Positions 40,230-49,795 of a DNA stretch of 64,000 bases are shown in pieces. The stretch lies in the NCBI GenBank assembly GCA_049642465.1, contig JBAROV010000032.1:39172-103171 (forward strand), read 5' to 3'. The notes beneath the pieces were generated by a model that saw only the letters and a program-made list of their open reading frames with translations, was not told the origin of the DNA and made no database searches. How positions within the stretch are numbered: the stretch's first letter is position 1; each line of letters opens with the position of its first letter. The stretch comes from CAWDPQ01 sp049642465. GTDB taxonomy: Bacteria; Acidobacteriota; Vicinamibacteria; Vicinamibacterales; 2-12-FULL-66-21. The translations under genes were made by a program, and so were the position numbers.

Positions 40230-42683
40230 TCAGTCGGTCCGAAGCGCGTCTGCCGGCTGAATCGAGGCAGCTCGGTTCGCCGGAATCGCGGCGGACATCA
40301 TCGTCACGACAAACAGCACCAGGCTGACGGCGACGAGCACGACCGGATCGTTCAGATTGCCGATCGACCACTGGGCTACAACCTTGTTAAGCCCCACGCT
40401 CAATGCGAGACCAGCGAAGAGGCCCGCGACGATGGCTAAGACCGCCGGCTGCACCGCAGCGTTTACGATGCGCCCGCGACCGGCACCGAGCGCCATACGG
40501 ATGCCAAATTCTTTGAACCGGCACGACACCGAGTACGACACGACACTGTAGAGCCCGACGACTGCGAGCATCAGCGCAAACATCGCGAAGCCGAGCAACA
40601 GCAACGTCACAAACCGCTCACGGGCCCAGCCCGCGCTTGCCAGCGCGCCTTCGGCTGTGTAGACGCTTACGGGTTGATTGGGATCGACGGTACGCACGGC
40701 TTCCCGAATCGAACGGGTCATCGCAAGTGGGTCGCGACTCGTCCGCAGGATCACATTCAGGGAATCGCTCAGCATGAGCGTGTACGGCACGTAGATCGAC
40801 GGCGCCGGCGGCTCATGGAGACCGACGTTGGGTGTGTCGCCCACGACACCGACTATTTCGAACCAGCCGTCACTGCCGGGCGCCGCCAGTCTGAATGGGT
40901 TGGGTGGCTTGACGTAATCGGGCATTCGAACGCGCCGTCCGATCGCGGATTCGTCAGGCCACCACGCACGAGCCATCGTTTGGTTGACGACGGCGACGTG
41001 GGGCGTTCCACCGCTCTCTGAATCTGACCACACGCGGCCTCGAATGAGCGGGATCTTCATCGTCGAAAAGTAGCCGGCGCTGATCCGTTGGACAACCGGC
41101 GTTTCGTCTCCTGGCATGTCCAGGCCGGGAACTTCGACCACTGACCGTTGGCCCGATTGGGGTGGTATCCCACTGTAGGTGGCGAGTGCGACCGACTCGA
41201 CCTGGGGCACCTCTGCCATGCGATCCCGAAGGCGCTCGTAGAACGTGGCGCGGCCCGCCCATTCCCGGTAACTGTTCTCTGGAAGGTTGATCGTCGCGAC
41301 GATCACATCGTGCGGATCGTAGCCAAGCGATGTCCGGTACAGATCGATGAGCACGCGGACAGCCGCACCGGTGCCCGCGAGGAGCAGCACCGTCACCGCG
41401 ACTTGAGCCGCGAGCAGGAGATGATGCGCTCGCCGGCTTTGGACGCCGGCGGTCGTCCGGACCGTCGCCGTCAGGCGCGGGCGCGAAAACGACAAGGCCG
41501 GTGACAGTCCAGAAACCAGGGCCGACGCCGTCGCAAGGCCCGCACTGAACAGCAAGACCGGTACATTGACGGGTATTGCGAGGAGGTTCCCGACCGGAAC
41601 CGAACCGGGAGGCAAGAGCCTGAGCACGGCCGGCAGGCCCCAGTAGCCCAGGGCAACGCCCAGTGCGGCGCCGGCGAATGCCAGGAGCAGCGATTCCACG
41701 AGGAGCTGCCTCGTCAATCGTCCGCGACTGGCCCCGAGGGCGGCGCGCACGACGAACTCATGCGCCCGCGCGGTCCCGCGCGCCAACAGCAGGATGGACA
41801 CGTTCGCGCAGGCGATCAGGAGCAGCAACATAGACGCCGCGAAGATTAACAGGAGCGTCGGCACGAAGCCGGCCGCCCACTGTGTCTCGACCAGACTTCG
41901 TACGAGCGGACGCACCTCCTTCGGAAAGCGTTGCGGCGCCTCCCTGGCGAACTCGTCGAAGAGCGGCTGAAGTCGCTGTTCGGCCATGCGTGGAGTAACG
42001 CCCCGCTTGAGTCGGGCCTGGACGCTCCATGCGCGGTTCTTATCGAACGTCAGATCGACGGGAACGAGAATCTCCGGACCCGTGTAAAAGTATTGACGTG
42101 GCAGCACGCCAATCACGGTGTAGGGTTCGCGGTTCAAAGAGAGGGTCTGCCCCACGGCCTCAGGCCGGCCGCCGAAGTGTCGCTGCCAGAACCGATAGGT
42201 GAGCACGACGACCCGTTGGGGCTGCTCGCCCGCCGGCCCTTCCGCTTCGTTGAAGACTCGTCCGAGGAGGGGCGGCACCCCGAGTACGTTCAAGCCGTTT
42301 GCTGAAAAATACTGGATGCCCACCGCTTCTGAAAAGCCGGTCAGCGTCATCCCCCAGGTGTCCAAGCCGAAGGCGCCGTCGAAGACGTCGCTGTGTTGAA
42401 GGGCGACGAGCTGTCGCGCCGTGACAGACAGACCACGCGGCTTGCCTTTGTAGATCGTGTCGAGCCTGACGATCTGATCGATGTCGGTGAATGGGAAGGG
42501 GTTCAGCAATGCCGCATTCACGATGCTGAACAGCCCTGTAGCAGCGGCAATCCCGACTGCCAGAGAGACGACAGCCGTTACGGCGAACCCGGGGCTGCGG
42601 CGAAAGATGCGCAGCGCATATCGGAGATCTGCGATCAGGATATCTAGCAAGAAGTCCCCTCTGCAACGAGCGCGAAAGAACAT
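40230..42683 (-). CDS. ADOP-type MacB/FtsX permease
   Basis: An 817-residue orphan permease. N-terminal IADLRYALRIFRRSPGFAVTA leads into the first helix, then the periplasmic core and FtsX helices (TLLLIFAASMLLLLIACANVSILLL). The second core has the GRVWSDSESGGTPHVAVVNQ segment, and the C-terminal FtsX domain ends IQPADALRTD. The ATG at 42683 has GGAG 5 bp upstream; a TTG at 42650 with GAGGGGA is a good alternative closer to the conserved start. Confidence 0.87.
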   Translation of the reverse strand: MFFRARCRGDFLLDILIADLRYALRIFRRSPGFAVTAVVSLAVGIAAATGLFSIVNAALLNPFPFTDIDQIVRLDTIYKGKPRGLSVTARQLVALQHSDVFDGAFGLDTWGMTLTGFSEAVGIQYFSANGLNVLGVPPLLGRVFNEAEGPAGEQPQRVVVLTYRFWQRHFGGRPEAVGQTLSLNREPYTVIGVLPRQYFYTGPEILVPVDLTFDKNRAWSVQARLKRGVTPRMAEQRLQPLFDEFAREAPQRFPKEVRPLVRSLVETQWAAGFVPTLLLIFAASMLLLLIACANVSILLLARGTARAHEFVVRAALGASRGRLTRQLLVESLLLAFAGAALGVALGYWGLPAVLRLLPPGSVPVGNLLAIPVNVPVLLFSAGLATASALVSGLSPALSFSRPRLTATVRTTAGVQSRRAHHLLLAAQVAVTVLLLAGTGAAVRVLIDLYRTSLGYDPHDVIVATINLPENSYREWAGRATFYERLRDRMAEVPQVESVALATYSGIPPQSGQRSVVEVPGLDMPGDETPVVQRISAGYFSTMKIPLIRGRVWSDSESGGTPHVAVVNQTMARAWWPDESAIGRRVRMPDYVKPPNPFRLAAPGSDGWFEIVGVVGDTPNVGLHEPPAPSIYVPYTLMLSDSLNVILRTSRDPLAMTRSIREAVRTVDPNQPVSVYTAEGALASAGWARERFVTLLLLGFAMFALMLAVVGLYSVVSYSVSCRFKEFGIRMALGAGRGRIVNAAVQPAVLAIVAGLFAGLALSVGLNKVVAQWSIGNLNDPVVLVAVSLVLFVVTMMSAAIPANRAASIQPADALRTD

Positions 42684-42844
42684 TAGCACTCCGGAGCGAT
42701 CAGCGACACATGGAATCAAGGAGGGGTATCTCGCTGCGGTCAGCCGCCGAGCCGATCGACGACACGTCTACCGGCAAGCTGATGGAAGGCGTGCTGGGGG
42801 GCTTCGGCGGACAGCCTTCGTCTGAATCGAGAGCGAAGGCTGGT

Positions 42845-42910
42845 GAGCCGGATTTTCGTCAGTTGGAACCAGATCGTGAGCTGGCTGAGCCAACTCCAGC
42901 GGCTCCGACG
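42845..42910. repeat. Recurring ADOP-spacer element, copy 2
   Basis: The core 42845-42874 holds GTCAGTTGGAACCAGAT. Read on the plus strand, copies 1 and 2 would both translate as RIF(A/V)SWNQ(L/I)xxWLxQ(V/L)QxL, so conservation extends over about 65 bp. It lies just past the ankyrin-gene stop, in the spacer before the next ADOP gene. Confidence 0.5.
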
Positions 42911-42921
42911 AGCTGGAGAGT

Positions 42922-44229
42922 CTAGGTTGCGCCGCGGGCTTTCAGGAAACCCGCGATGTCGGTAAGCGCGTGCTTCGTCGCCCACATTACTGGCGTCTCG
43001 CCGTGCCTGTCCTTCGGTGACGGATCGGCGCCGAACTCCAACAGAATCGCTGCACACTCCGTCCGATGGCGCATCGTCCGCCCGCGACTATCTTTGTGGC
43101 ACAGCTCGTGGAGCAGCGTCACTCCATCAACCGTCGGGTAATTCGGATCGAGACCGCCGCGCTTCAGCAACTCGCGCAGCATATCGGGCCGCTCGAGCAG
43201 ATAGGAGTGGCACCCGCCCGCCTGTGGATGGACTTTGAAACCGGCGTTGAGTAATCGGCGCATCAGCTTGCGCCGGCCGCAGGTCACGACGGCCGTGAAC
43301 ACACCCCCGCACCCGGCGAGTGCCGTCTCGGGTCGTTCGGTCACGATCCGCATGACCTCGTCGTCCTCGCCCTTCCACACCAGGTCGTACGGATCGAGGA
43401 AACCACCATGCGCCTCGAGCAGTCTGCGGATCTCCGGTGTCTTCGCGGCATAGACGGCGTTGCCGCTGGCGTTGACGAACCCGTTGGGATCGGCGTGATG
43501 TTTCAGCAGTAGTTCGACCATCTCCCGGTCCCCACGCCCCGCCGCGGCATGCAAGGCGGCGCCGCGCTCGGACGAATCGGCGTCGGGCCACGTCGGGGCG
43601 GCGCCGCGTTCCAGCAGCAGGCGGACGATGTCGAGACGGCCGAATTCGGCGGCGGCAGAGAGTGGGCGACGATCGTCGGGGCGCTGCTCGGAGATGCGTG
43701 AGGGGTCGGCGTCGAGCATTGACCGCACGGCGGCGAGATCGTTCAACGCGGAAGCGACCGTCAAATCGTACGTCGCGCCGCGGCCGATGAGCAGTCGAGC
43801 CAGAGGCACGTTGCCGTTGCCGGGCCACGTGCGGCGGCCGGGCCGCCAGCGCCTCCAGAGCAGCCACGACAGCCGGTAGGCGTAGCAGCGCCATCTTGAC
43901 AGAGGCGTCTGCCGCGGGCCGCCCCAGATCGCCAAGTCAATCGGCTGTTTGTCCTGCGGCGCGTAACCCTCGAACGACCCGACCCCGGCGCCATGAATCG
44001 CGTGAATGTCGGCGCCACGGTCGAGCAGCAGCGTCACCACGCCTGGCGATCCGCCGATGACGGCACGGTGCAGAGGATGACCGCCAGCGCGGTTGATGTC
44101 GTGAACGAGCGATGGCTGCTGATCGAGGAAGGCGCGTACGCGCGCCAGCTCGCCGGCTTCGGCGGCGTCATGGATCGGATGATCCTCGGGGAGGGTCGAC
44201 GGCACGAGCCGTCGCGACCGATCAATCAT
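42922..44229 (-). CDS. Ankyrin-repeat protein
   Basis: A 435-residue soluble protein made of ankyrin-type helix-loop-helix repeats: HPLHRAVIGGSPGVVTLLLDRGAD, RPLSAAAEFGRLDIVRLLLERGA, AALHAAAGRGDREMVELLLKHHADP, TLLHELCHKD and ECAAILLEFGADPSPKDRHGETP. A basic, Trp-rich insertion (about 115-140) interrupts the array. Such proteins mediate protein contacts; no partner is indicated. It lies between two ADOP genes on the same strand, but spacers of over 200 bp argue against a tight operon. Confidence 0.85.
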   Translation of the reverse strand: MIDRSRRLVPSTLPEDHPIHDAAEAGELARVRAFLDQQPSLVHDINRAGGHPLHRAVIGGSPGVVTLLLDRGADIHAIHGAGVGSFEGYAPQDKQPIDLAIWGGPRQTPLSRWRCYAYRLSWLLWRRWRPGRRTWPGNGNVPLARLLIGRGATYDLTVASALNDLAAVRSMLDADPSRISEQRPDDRRPLSAAAEFGRLDIVRLLLERGAAPTWPDADSSERGAALHAAAGRGDREMVELLLKHHADPNGFVNASGNAVYAAKTPEIRRLLEAHGGFLDPYDLVWKGEDDEVMRIVTERPETALAGCGGVFTAVVTCGRRKLMRRLLNAGFKVHPQAGGCHSYLLERPDMLRELLKRGGLDPNYPTVDGVTLLHELCHKDSRGRTMRHRTECAAILLEFGADPSPKDRHGETPVMWATKHALTDIAGFLKARGAT

Positions 44230-44461
44230 GCGCGCGGAATCAAATTGGCGGCCGCCACTTCACGACGTCTACACTAGGCGTCGGAAACTCTCGAGCTTCC
44301 TGGCACATGGGCTCCAGCCGGATCATAATCGGTGTCGTGGACGCGACACTCTGTGCGGGACATCACTCGAAATCGCGGTGCCCGCACGCGGCCGGAACCG
44401 GATTTCAGATAGATCGTGCTCAAATCGGCTCACACGTTTCGGTGGGTGAGCGTATTCTGAT

Positions 44462-44491
44462 GAGCAGAACGTTCGGCAGTCGAAACCAGCT
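44462..44491. repeat. Recurring ADOP-spacer element, copy 3 (most diverged)
   Basis: The 30-bp core carries GGCAGTCGAAACCAGCT and matches copy 2 at about 22 of 30 positions. It begins only about 20 bp beyond the stop of the next ADOP gene. Similarity does not extend past the core. Confidence 0.4.
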
Positions 44492-44512
44492 TGGCGCGAG
44501 CGACGATGTTTC

Positions 44513-47017
44513 TCACCCCTGCCGCAGCGCATGCTGCGGATCGATCCGGGTGACGCGATGCACCGGCACCCAGGCCGCGACGAGCGCTGCGGCGAGCATC
44601 AGCGCCGCGATGCCGCCGAGCACGACGGGGTCTGCCGACGTCATGTTCCAGAAGATGCTGTTGAGCGCGCGGCTCAAGCCAAAGCCCCCGGCCACACCGA
44701 GGACCACGCCGATGGCGATCGGCCACAGCGACTGCAGCAACAGCATGGCGACGACGTCGCCCGCCCTGGCGCCGAGCGCCATCCGGATTCCGAACTCGGT
44801 CGTCCGCTGTCCCACGACCCACGACATCACGCCGTAGACGCCGACCACCGCGAGCAGGATGGCCAGGATGCCGAACACGCTGAACAGCGAGGCGATGAAG
44901 CGGCTGTTGGTGACCGACGGCGACGCCGCGACGCGCTGCTCCATCGTCAGGAAGCCGTGCGCCGCTTGATCGCGATCGACATGCGCCACCGCGTCCTGCA
45001 CGCCGCGCACCAGCGTCAACGGATCGACGGAGGCGCGGATCACGAGGACCTTCCCCGTATGGAGCCACTGGTCTTCGCCTGGTGCGTACTCCACCAGATG
45101 CTGCCGGAACGGCACGTAGACTGCGGCCGGCGTTTCGGTGAAGAAGCTCGGATACGCCACGTCGGCGACGACGCCGACGATCTGCCGCGCTTGCGGCTCG
45201 ATCCTCGCGCTCGCACCCCCGCGACCGATTGAAATGCGGATGGCCTGCCCGAGCGGATCCTGTCCGGCGAAGTGACGGTCGGCGAACGTCTTGTTGATGA
45301 CCGCCACCCACGACGTCGAGGCGGTATCGCGCTCCTGAATCATGCGCCCCCGCAGCAGCCGGATCCCCAGTGTGTCGAGCGCCTGCGCGTCGACTTCGTT
45401 GTAATCGGCCTGCGGTTCCTTGCCGGGCTCGGCCACCGGCCGGCCGACGATAGTGAACGGGTGCGTCCAGACGTCCCCCGGCAGCCGGCTGATGATGCCC
45501 GCACGCGTGACTGCGGGCAGCGCGCGCACCCGCTCCAGCACCTGCTCGTAGAAAAGCTCCACCTGCGGCGTGACGAGATTGGTGTCCGTGGGCGTCTTGC
45601 TGGCGTACTTCGCGCCGGCGAGCATGATGTCCGCCGTCAACAGGCGCGTCGTATCGAAGCCGGGCAGCTTCCGCTGCTCGCCCAGAAAGCTGCGCATCAT
45701 CAAGCCGGCGCCCACGAGCAGCACCATCGACAGCGACACTTCGGCGACGAGCAGCAGGCCGCGTCCGCGGCGGCGCCCGCCGCTCGATCCGCGCGCCCCT
45801 TCCTTGAGCACGTCGTTGAGATCGACCCGCGACGCGCGCAGCGCCGGCACCAGGCCGAACAGCAGGCTGGACCCGATCGAGATCGCGAGCGCAAAGGCGA
45901 GCACGCGGGCGTCAATCGAAACATGACGCAGCAGCTCCGGGAATCCGGTCGGCACGATCAGCGCAAAGAGCCGCGTACCCCACAGCGCGAGGACCAGGCC
46001 GAAGCCGCAGCCAACGAGCGAAAGCAGCAGGTTCTCGGTGAGCAACTGCTGCATCAGCCGGCTCCGCCGGGCTCCGGCCGCGGCGCGCAGCGCCAGCTCC
46101 TTCTGTCGCGCCGTGCCAGAGGCAAGCAGCAGATTGGCGACATTGGCGCAGGCAATCAGCAGAACGAAGCTGACGGCGCCAAGGAGGAACGACAAGGCCC
46201 GCGTCGCGCCGCCGAAGAAGGCCTCCCGCAGCGGAATGACGCGCGCCGTGTTGCCGCCGGCCTTTTCGCCGCGCGACTCGAGCACCTGGCGGGTAATCGC
46301 CGCGGCCTCGGCCTGCGCCGTCGCGATCGATACGCCTGGTTTGAGCCGGCCGACGGCGATCATCCACGCCGCTTCGGGAATTTTGCGGAGATCGTTCGTG
46401 GTCCAGAACGCGACGTCATCCGTCCAGGGCAGCAGCTGGAATCCGCGCGGCATGACGCCGATGACCGTCCGCGGCTCGCCGTCGACGGGGATCGACATGC
46501 CGATCACGCCGGCCGTGCCGCCCAGGCGCCGCTGCCACGTGTCGTAGCTGATGACGATCGCGCGGGCCTCCTTCTGCTTGATGAGATCGTCGAAGTCCTC
46601 GAGCCGGAAGGTACGGCCGAGGAGGGGCGGCACGCCGACGACGGACAGTCCATTGACGTCGACCGGCACGATCGAGACGCGGCTGGTTTCCGCCGTTCCC
46701 GTCAGCGTGACCGGCATCCCGTGGCCCTGAAAGAAGCCGATGGATTCGAACGACTGCCCCTGTTCGAGCAGCGCGCGCTGCAGCAGGAAGTTCAACGGCT
46801 CCTCGCGAATGCCGCGCTCGGGGTTGGCCCGCCACAGGACGACGAGCCGGTCTTCATCGGCAAAGCCCAGGTCGTAATGCGCGACGCGATTGACCACGCT
46901 GTACATCGTCGTCGTCGCGCCGACGCCCAGCCCGAGCGAGAGGCCGGCGACCACGATCATGGCCGGATGGCGGCGCCAGAGGCGCAGGGCGTAGCGCAGG
47001 TCTGAGAATCGAATCAC
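44513..47017 (-). CDS. ADOP-type MacB/FtsX permease
   Basis: An 834-residue orphan permease starting at MIRFSDLRYALRLWRRHPAM. The first helix and MacB core are followed by FtsX helices (LLGAVSFVLLIACANVANLLL), then a second core containing VDAQALDTLGIRLLRGRMI. The C-terminal FtsX domain (VGQRTTEFGIRMALGARAGDVV) ends RIDPQHALRQG. GC content looks slightly higher than in the neighbouring ADOP genes, and long antisense frames result from that bias. Confidence 0.88.
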   Translation of the reverse strand: MIRFSDLRYALRLWRRHPAMIVVAGLSLGLGVGATTTMYSVVNRVAHYDLGFADEDRLVVLWRANPERGIREEPLNFLLQRALLEQGQSFESIGFFQGHGMPVTLTGTAETSRVSIVPVDVNGLSVVGVPPLLGRTFRLEDFDDLIKQKEARAIVISYDTWQRRLGGTAGVIGMSIPVDGEPRTVIGVMPRGFQLLPWTDDVAFWTTNDLRKIPEAAWMIAVGRLKPGVSIATAQAEAAAITRQVLESRGEKAGGNTARVIPLREAFFGGATRALSFLLGAVSFVLLIACANVANLLLASGTARQKELALRAAAGARRSRLMQQLLTENLLLSLVGCGFGLVLALWGTRLFALIVPTGFPELLRHVSIDARVLAFALAISIGSSLLFGLVPALRASRVDLNDVLKEGARGSSGGRRRGRGLLLVAEVSLSMVLLVGAGLMMRSFLGEQRKLPGFDTTRLLTADIMLAGAKYASKTPTDTNLVTPQVELFYEQVLERVRALPAVTRAGIISRLPGDVWTHPFTIVGRPVAEPGKEPQADYNEVDAQALDTLGIRLLRGRMIQERDTASTSWVAVINKTFADRHFAGQDPLGQAIRISIGRGGASARIEPQARQIVGVVADVAYPSFFTETPAAVYVPFRQHLVEYAPGEDQWLHTGKVLVIRASVDPLTLVRGVQDAVAHVDRDQAAHGFLTMEQRVAASPSVTNSRFIASLFSVFGILAILLAVVGVYGVMSWVVGQRTTEFGIRMALGARAGDVVAMLLLQSLWPIAIGVVLGVAGGFGLSRALNSIFWNMTSADPVVLGGIAALMLAAALVAAWVPVHRVTRIDPQHALRQG

Positions 47018-47465
47018 CAGCCCCTCCTGGCGGAAGCGTAGCGACGGTGTACGCGGGGTCCCCCGTCGCGGGTTCTGGCGTCAAGACCTGGACGCCGCCC
47101 TTGGAAGATTCTTACGGTACACGGCGATTCCGCGGTTCTGGCAACACGGAGTTGTACAGCGTCCCGTCAGATGATACCTCCGAAAAACGCGATCGTGGTG
47201 ACAGCCTTGCGGGCAAGAGGCGCGAGCGGAGGCAGGCTATCGACTGCGAGAGCGCCGACGCGAAGCGTCGGACTCGAGCAGGCCGAGCGCGAAGCGAGCA
47301 TGGGGAAGTTAAAGGCAGCCCACGCAAGCGAAGTTAAAAAAAGTGACCCGCAGGAATCGAACCTGCCGGAGGAGGGCAGCACAGCTAAGAACTACTCGCG
47401 GGTCGTCGCGATATGTCGAGGAATGCGCCGGTCCGGGAATGCTCGATAATGGGTGGGTGTCCGTC
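47018..47465. other. 448-bp spacer with GC-rich repeats and a tRNA 3'-end fragment
   Basis: No protein gene is supported. The stretch 47185-47340 is a patchwork of GCGAGCG / GCGAAGC words, much like the sequence beside the tRNA at the right end of the window. GCCGACGCGAAGCGTCGG near 47255 folds as a hairpin. A tRNA-like 3' end lies at 47343-47366. Confidence 0.5.
47343..47366 (-). other. tRNA 3'-end fragment (T-arm and 3' acceptor strand)
   Basis: On the minus strand, GCAGG-TTCGATT-CCTGC is a perfect T-arm with a canonical T-loop, followed by GGGTCAC as a 7-base 3' acceptor strand. A run of Ts follows immediately. Upstream there is a partial GACCC that can pair with GGGTC, but no proper D or anticodon arm. 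It is therefore a tRNA remnant or an attachment-site copy, not a working tRNA. Confidence 0.5.
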
Positions 47466-48308
47466 ATGCGCCACGCGATGATTGCGCGGGCCGCACTCCG
47501 GCCGACGCGCTTCCGAGGCCGGCGCGCGCGCCGCTCGGCCTCGCGCCGAGGGGGACGCGCCTTTCTGGCCATGCGTGCCGCCCCGTTGGCCGTCCAGATC
47601 ATCGTCGGGACGGTTCTGCTGGTGATCGTGTGGGCGGCCCTGAACTGGATGGTGCAGGTGGTCCGCAAGCCCACCGAGGTGTTCGTTGCGGTCAGCGACT
47701 CGCTTGCGAAGGTGCCGGTGCAAACGTGGAGGCAGTACGGCCCGCTCTTCGACGAGCACTCCACGGCAGTCATTACACCGGAATTGCTGGCCGCTCTGGC
47801 CCAGGTGGAGAGCAGCGGCAACCCGGTAGCGCGGACCTACTGGCAGTGGCGGTTCAGCTGGAACCCGTTCGAGCTATACCGACCGGCCTCGAGCGCCGTC
47901 GGGATGTTTCAGATCACCGATGGAACGTTCGCCGAAGCCCGGCGCTATTGCATCCACGATCACGTCGTAGTCGAGGACGGCCGCTGGCACGACCCGAACT
48001 CGTGCTGGTTCAACGCGCTCTACACGCGTGCGGTGCCCACTCATGCGGTGGAGATGACCGCCGCGTCGCTGGATCGCGCGGTGGCGCGCACTCTCGCTCG
48101 CAACCGCATTACCACCGCCTCGCTGCAGCAGCGGCAAAACCTCGCGGCGGTCATCCACCTGTGCGGAGCCGGCGCCGGTGACGGATACGCGCGCCGGGGC
48201 TTCCGATTCAGACGCGGCCAGCGATGCGGCGACCACGATCCCCGCCGCTACCTTGCACGGGTCAACGCGCTGAAGCGTCAATTCGCTCGGCTGGCTGCGG
48301 CTGACTGA
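47466..48308 (+). CDS. Lytic transglycosylase-like protein
   Basis: A 280-residue protein with a very basic N-terminus and one membrane anchor (about 43-66). The SLT/lysozyme-like domain follows: LAALAQVESSGNPVA with the catalytic Glu, SAVGMFQITDGTFAEARRYCI, and later NLAAVIHLCGAGAGDGYARRG. It would cleave peptidoglycan in the periplasm. The start is uncertain among ATG 47466, GTG 47457 and earlier codons, because all lack a strong ribosome-binding site. Confidence 0.75.
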   Translation: MRHAMIARAALRPTRFRGRRARRSASRRGGRAFLAMRAAPLAVQIIVGTVLLVIVWAALNWMVQVVRKPTEVFVAVSDSLAKVPVQTWRQYGPLFDEHSTAVITPELLAALAQVESSGNPVARTYWQWRFSWNPFELYRPASSAVGMFQITDGTFAEARRYCIHDHVVVEDGRWHDPNSCWFNALYTRAVPTHAVEMTAASLDRAVARTLARNRITTASLQQRQNLAAVIHLCGAGAGDGYARRGFRFRRGQRCGDHDPRRYLARVNALKRQFARLAAAD

Positions 48309-48386
48309 CCTTCGCGTTCGCCCGCCGAGTGCGAGACCCGCGATTCCGCCGCCGCGGAACGGCGGCATTCGCGTTCCAACTCGCTT

Positions 48387-49793
48387 CTACGTCCGCGCCT
48401 TCTTGAATTCCGCGGCTCGCGGCAGAACTCCGCTCCCCGGGCTCATGTCTGTCGGTATGGCTTCTGCCTCGGCGGCCTCCGCCTCAGCGAGCAGCCGTCG
48501 ACGGATACGCAGCTCGCGATCGATGGCTGATCCACGTTTGCCCTTCGCGATGAACTGTGGCAGGACACGTGGCGATCCCCGCAATGCGGCCCCGAGCGCC
48601 CACCAAAGCACGTGTCGAACAGGAAACGTTTCAGTGGGCGAGAGTCGATGCTCCATAGTGGCCGCGAGGCGGGCGCGCAGAGCGGGCACCTTCCCGGCAC
48701 GAGCAAAGACGACTTGCTGAAGCTCCGAAGGAGGCCCCAGCGCCCCTTCGTCCTGCCCGAGAAAGAAGTACGGCAGTGCCTCGACGTCCCGCGCCCGCCA
48801 CCACCGAATCAGCGCCGCGTCGGTTCCCTGAGCGATGGCCGCGGCGAGATTGCGCGCCTGGAGAAGCGCCTCCGTGATGCCGTCTCCGATGACGAACTCT
48901 TTGTGATGGCCAGCATCTCCCACCAGCGCCCACCCGCTCCCGGCGGCGCTTCGGAAAAAGTACCGTTCCTTCAACGTACCGCGGACCGCTCCATCCGGAG
49001 TTGTCCCGGCGATCAGCGGACCCGTTGTGGAATCCGAGCCCAGATCGGCGACGAGGGCTGCGTCAGGATTGGTGCGCCATGACATCGCCTGCTCTACGGA
49101 GGGCAGACTGCCAATGAGAAGCTGATCGTGATCGGTCTGAAAGATCACGCGAATGTGACCCTCGGTGTTTGCGACGTACATCCCGAATGGATAGGCTGGA
49201 TCCGTGCGCCAGAACGCAGGAGCGTTCCAATATCCCCAATACATCGCGCGCGGGGCATCGTACGCAAGGTACTCCTCGGCATCGACCTGGCGTGCGATCG
49301 TGGAATGCCGGCCGTCGGCTCCCACAACGAGGCTCGCCCGAAACACGCGCTCCTGACCTGTTGGCCCGGCGGCTCGCACGCCGACAACGCGATCCCTGTC
49401 GCGGAGGAGCGATGTCACCCGCGTTCGGTCAAGGACCTCGACTCCCGCTGACGCTGCCCCGTCCTGCAGGAGACCGTCGAGCCGCGCCCGGCGGGGACAG
49501 TACTCCGCTCTTCCATCGGGAAACTCGATGTCGACGAAGGCCTCGTTTTTTCGCAGCCGCACAAGATGCGTCGGCGGCGACACCGCGCGGACTGCGTCGC
49601 CGACACCCACGTCATCGAGAACGTCCAGACCTGGCGGATGGACAGTGTGAGTCGACAGGATCTGATCGCTCGGAAGCCGGTCCTTGTCCAGGAGTAAGAC
49701 GGAAGCGCCGGCTCGGGCGAGAAACGTCGCGAGGGTCGCACCGGCGCAGCGCGCGCCGACGATGACGGCGTCATAACGGGACTGTGTGGTCAT
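48387..49793 (-). CDS. FAD-dependent monooxygenase / geranylgeranyl-reductase-like oxidoreductase
   Basis: A 468-residue protein. The FAD-binding Rossmann motif is YDAVIVGARCAGATLATFLARAG (residues 7-29). LVVGADGRHSTIARQ and WALVGDAGHHKEFVIGDGITEAL are the second and third FAD motifs of the p-hydroxybenzoate-hydroxylase-like class. The substrate is unknown. The ATG at 49793 lies 2 bp after the stop of the upstream Ada-AlkA gene, so the two are probably cotranscribed. Confidence 0.85.
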   Translation of the reverse strand: MTTQSRYDAVIVGARCAGATLATFLARAGASVLLLDKDRLPSDQILSTHTVHPPGLDVLDDVGVGDAVRAVSPPTHLVRLRKNEAFVDIEFPDGRAEYCPRRARLDGLLQDGAASAGVEVLDRTRVTSLLRDRDRVVGVRAAGPTGQERVFRASLVVGADGRHSTIARQVDAEEYLAYDAPRAMYWGYWNAPAFWRTDPAYPFGMYVANTEGHIRVIFQTDHDQLLIGSLPSVEQAMSWRTNPDAALVADLGSDSTTGPLIAGTTPDGAVRGTLKERYFFRSAAGSGWALVGDAGHHKEFVIGDGITEALLQARNLAAAIAQGTDAALIRWWRARDVEALPYFFLGQDEGALGPPSELQQVVFARAGKVPALRARLAATMEHRLSPTETFPVRHVLWWALGAALRGSPRVLPQFIAKGKRGSAIDRELRIRRRLLAEAEAAEAEAIPTDMSPGSGVLPRAAEFKKART

Positions 49794-49795
49794 GG

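Noticed and set aside
45272..47005. Plus-strand open frame of 577 codons opposite the third cluster permease
   Set aside because: Arg/Gln/His-rich composition typical of antisense frames in GC-rich genes; the minus strand encodes a clear ADOP permease over the same bases.
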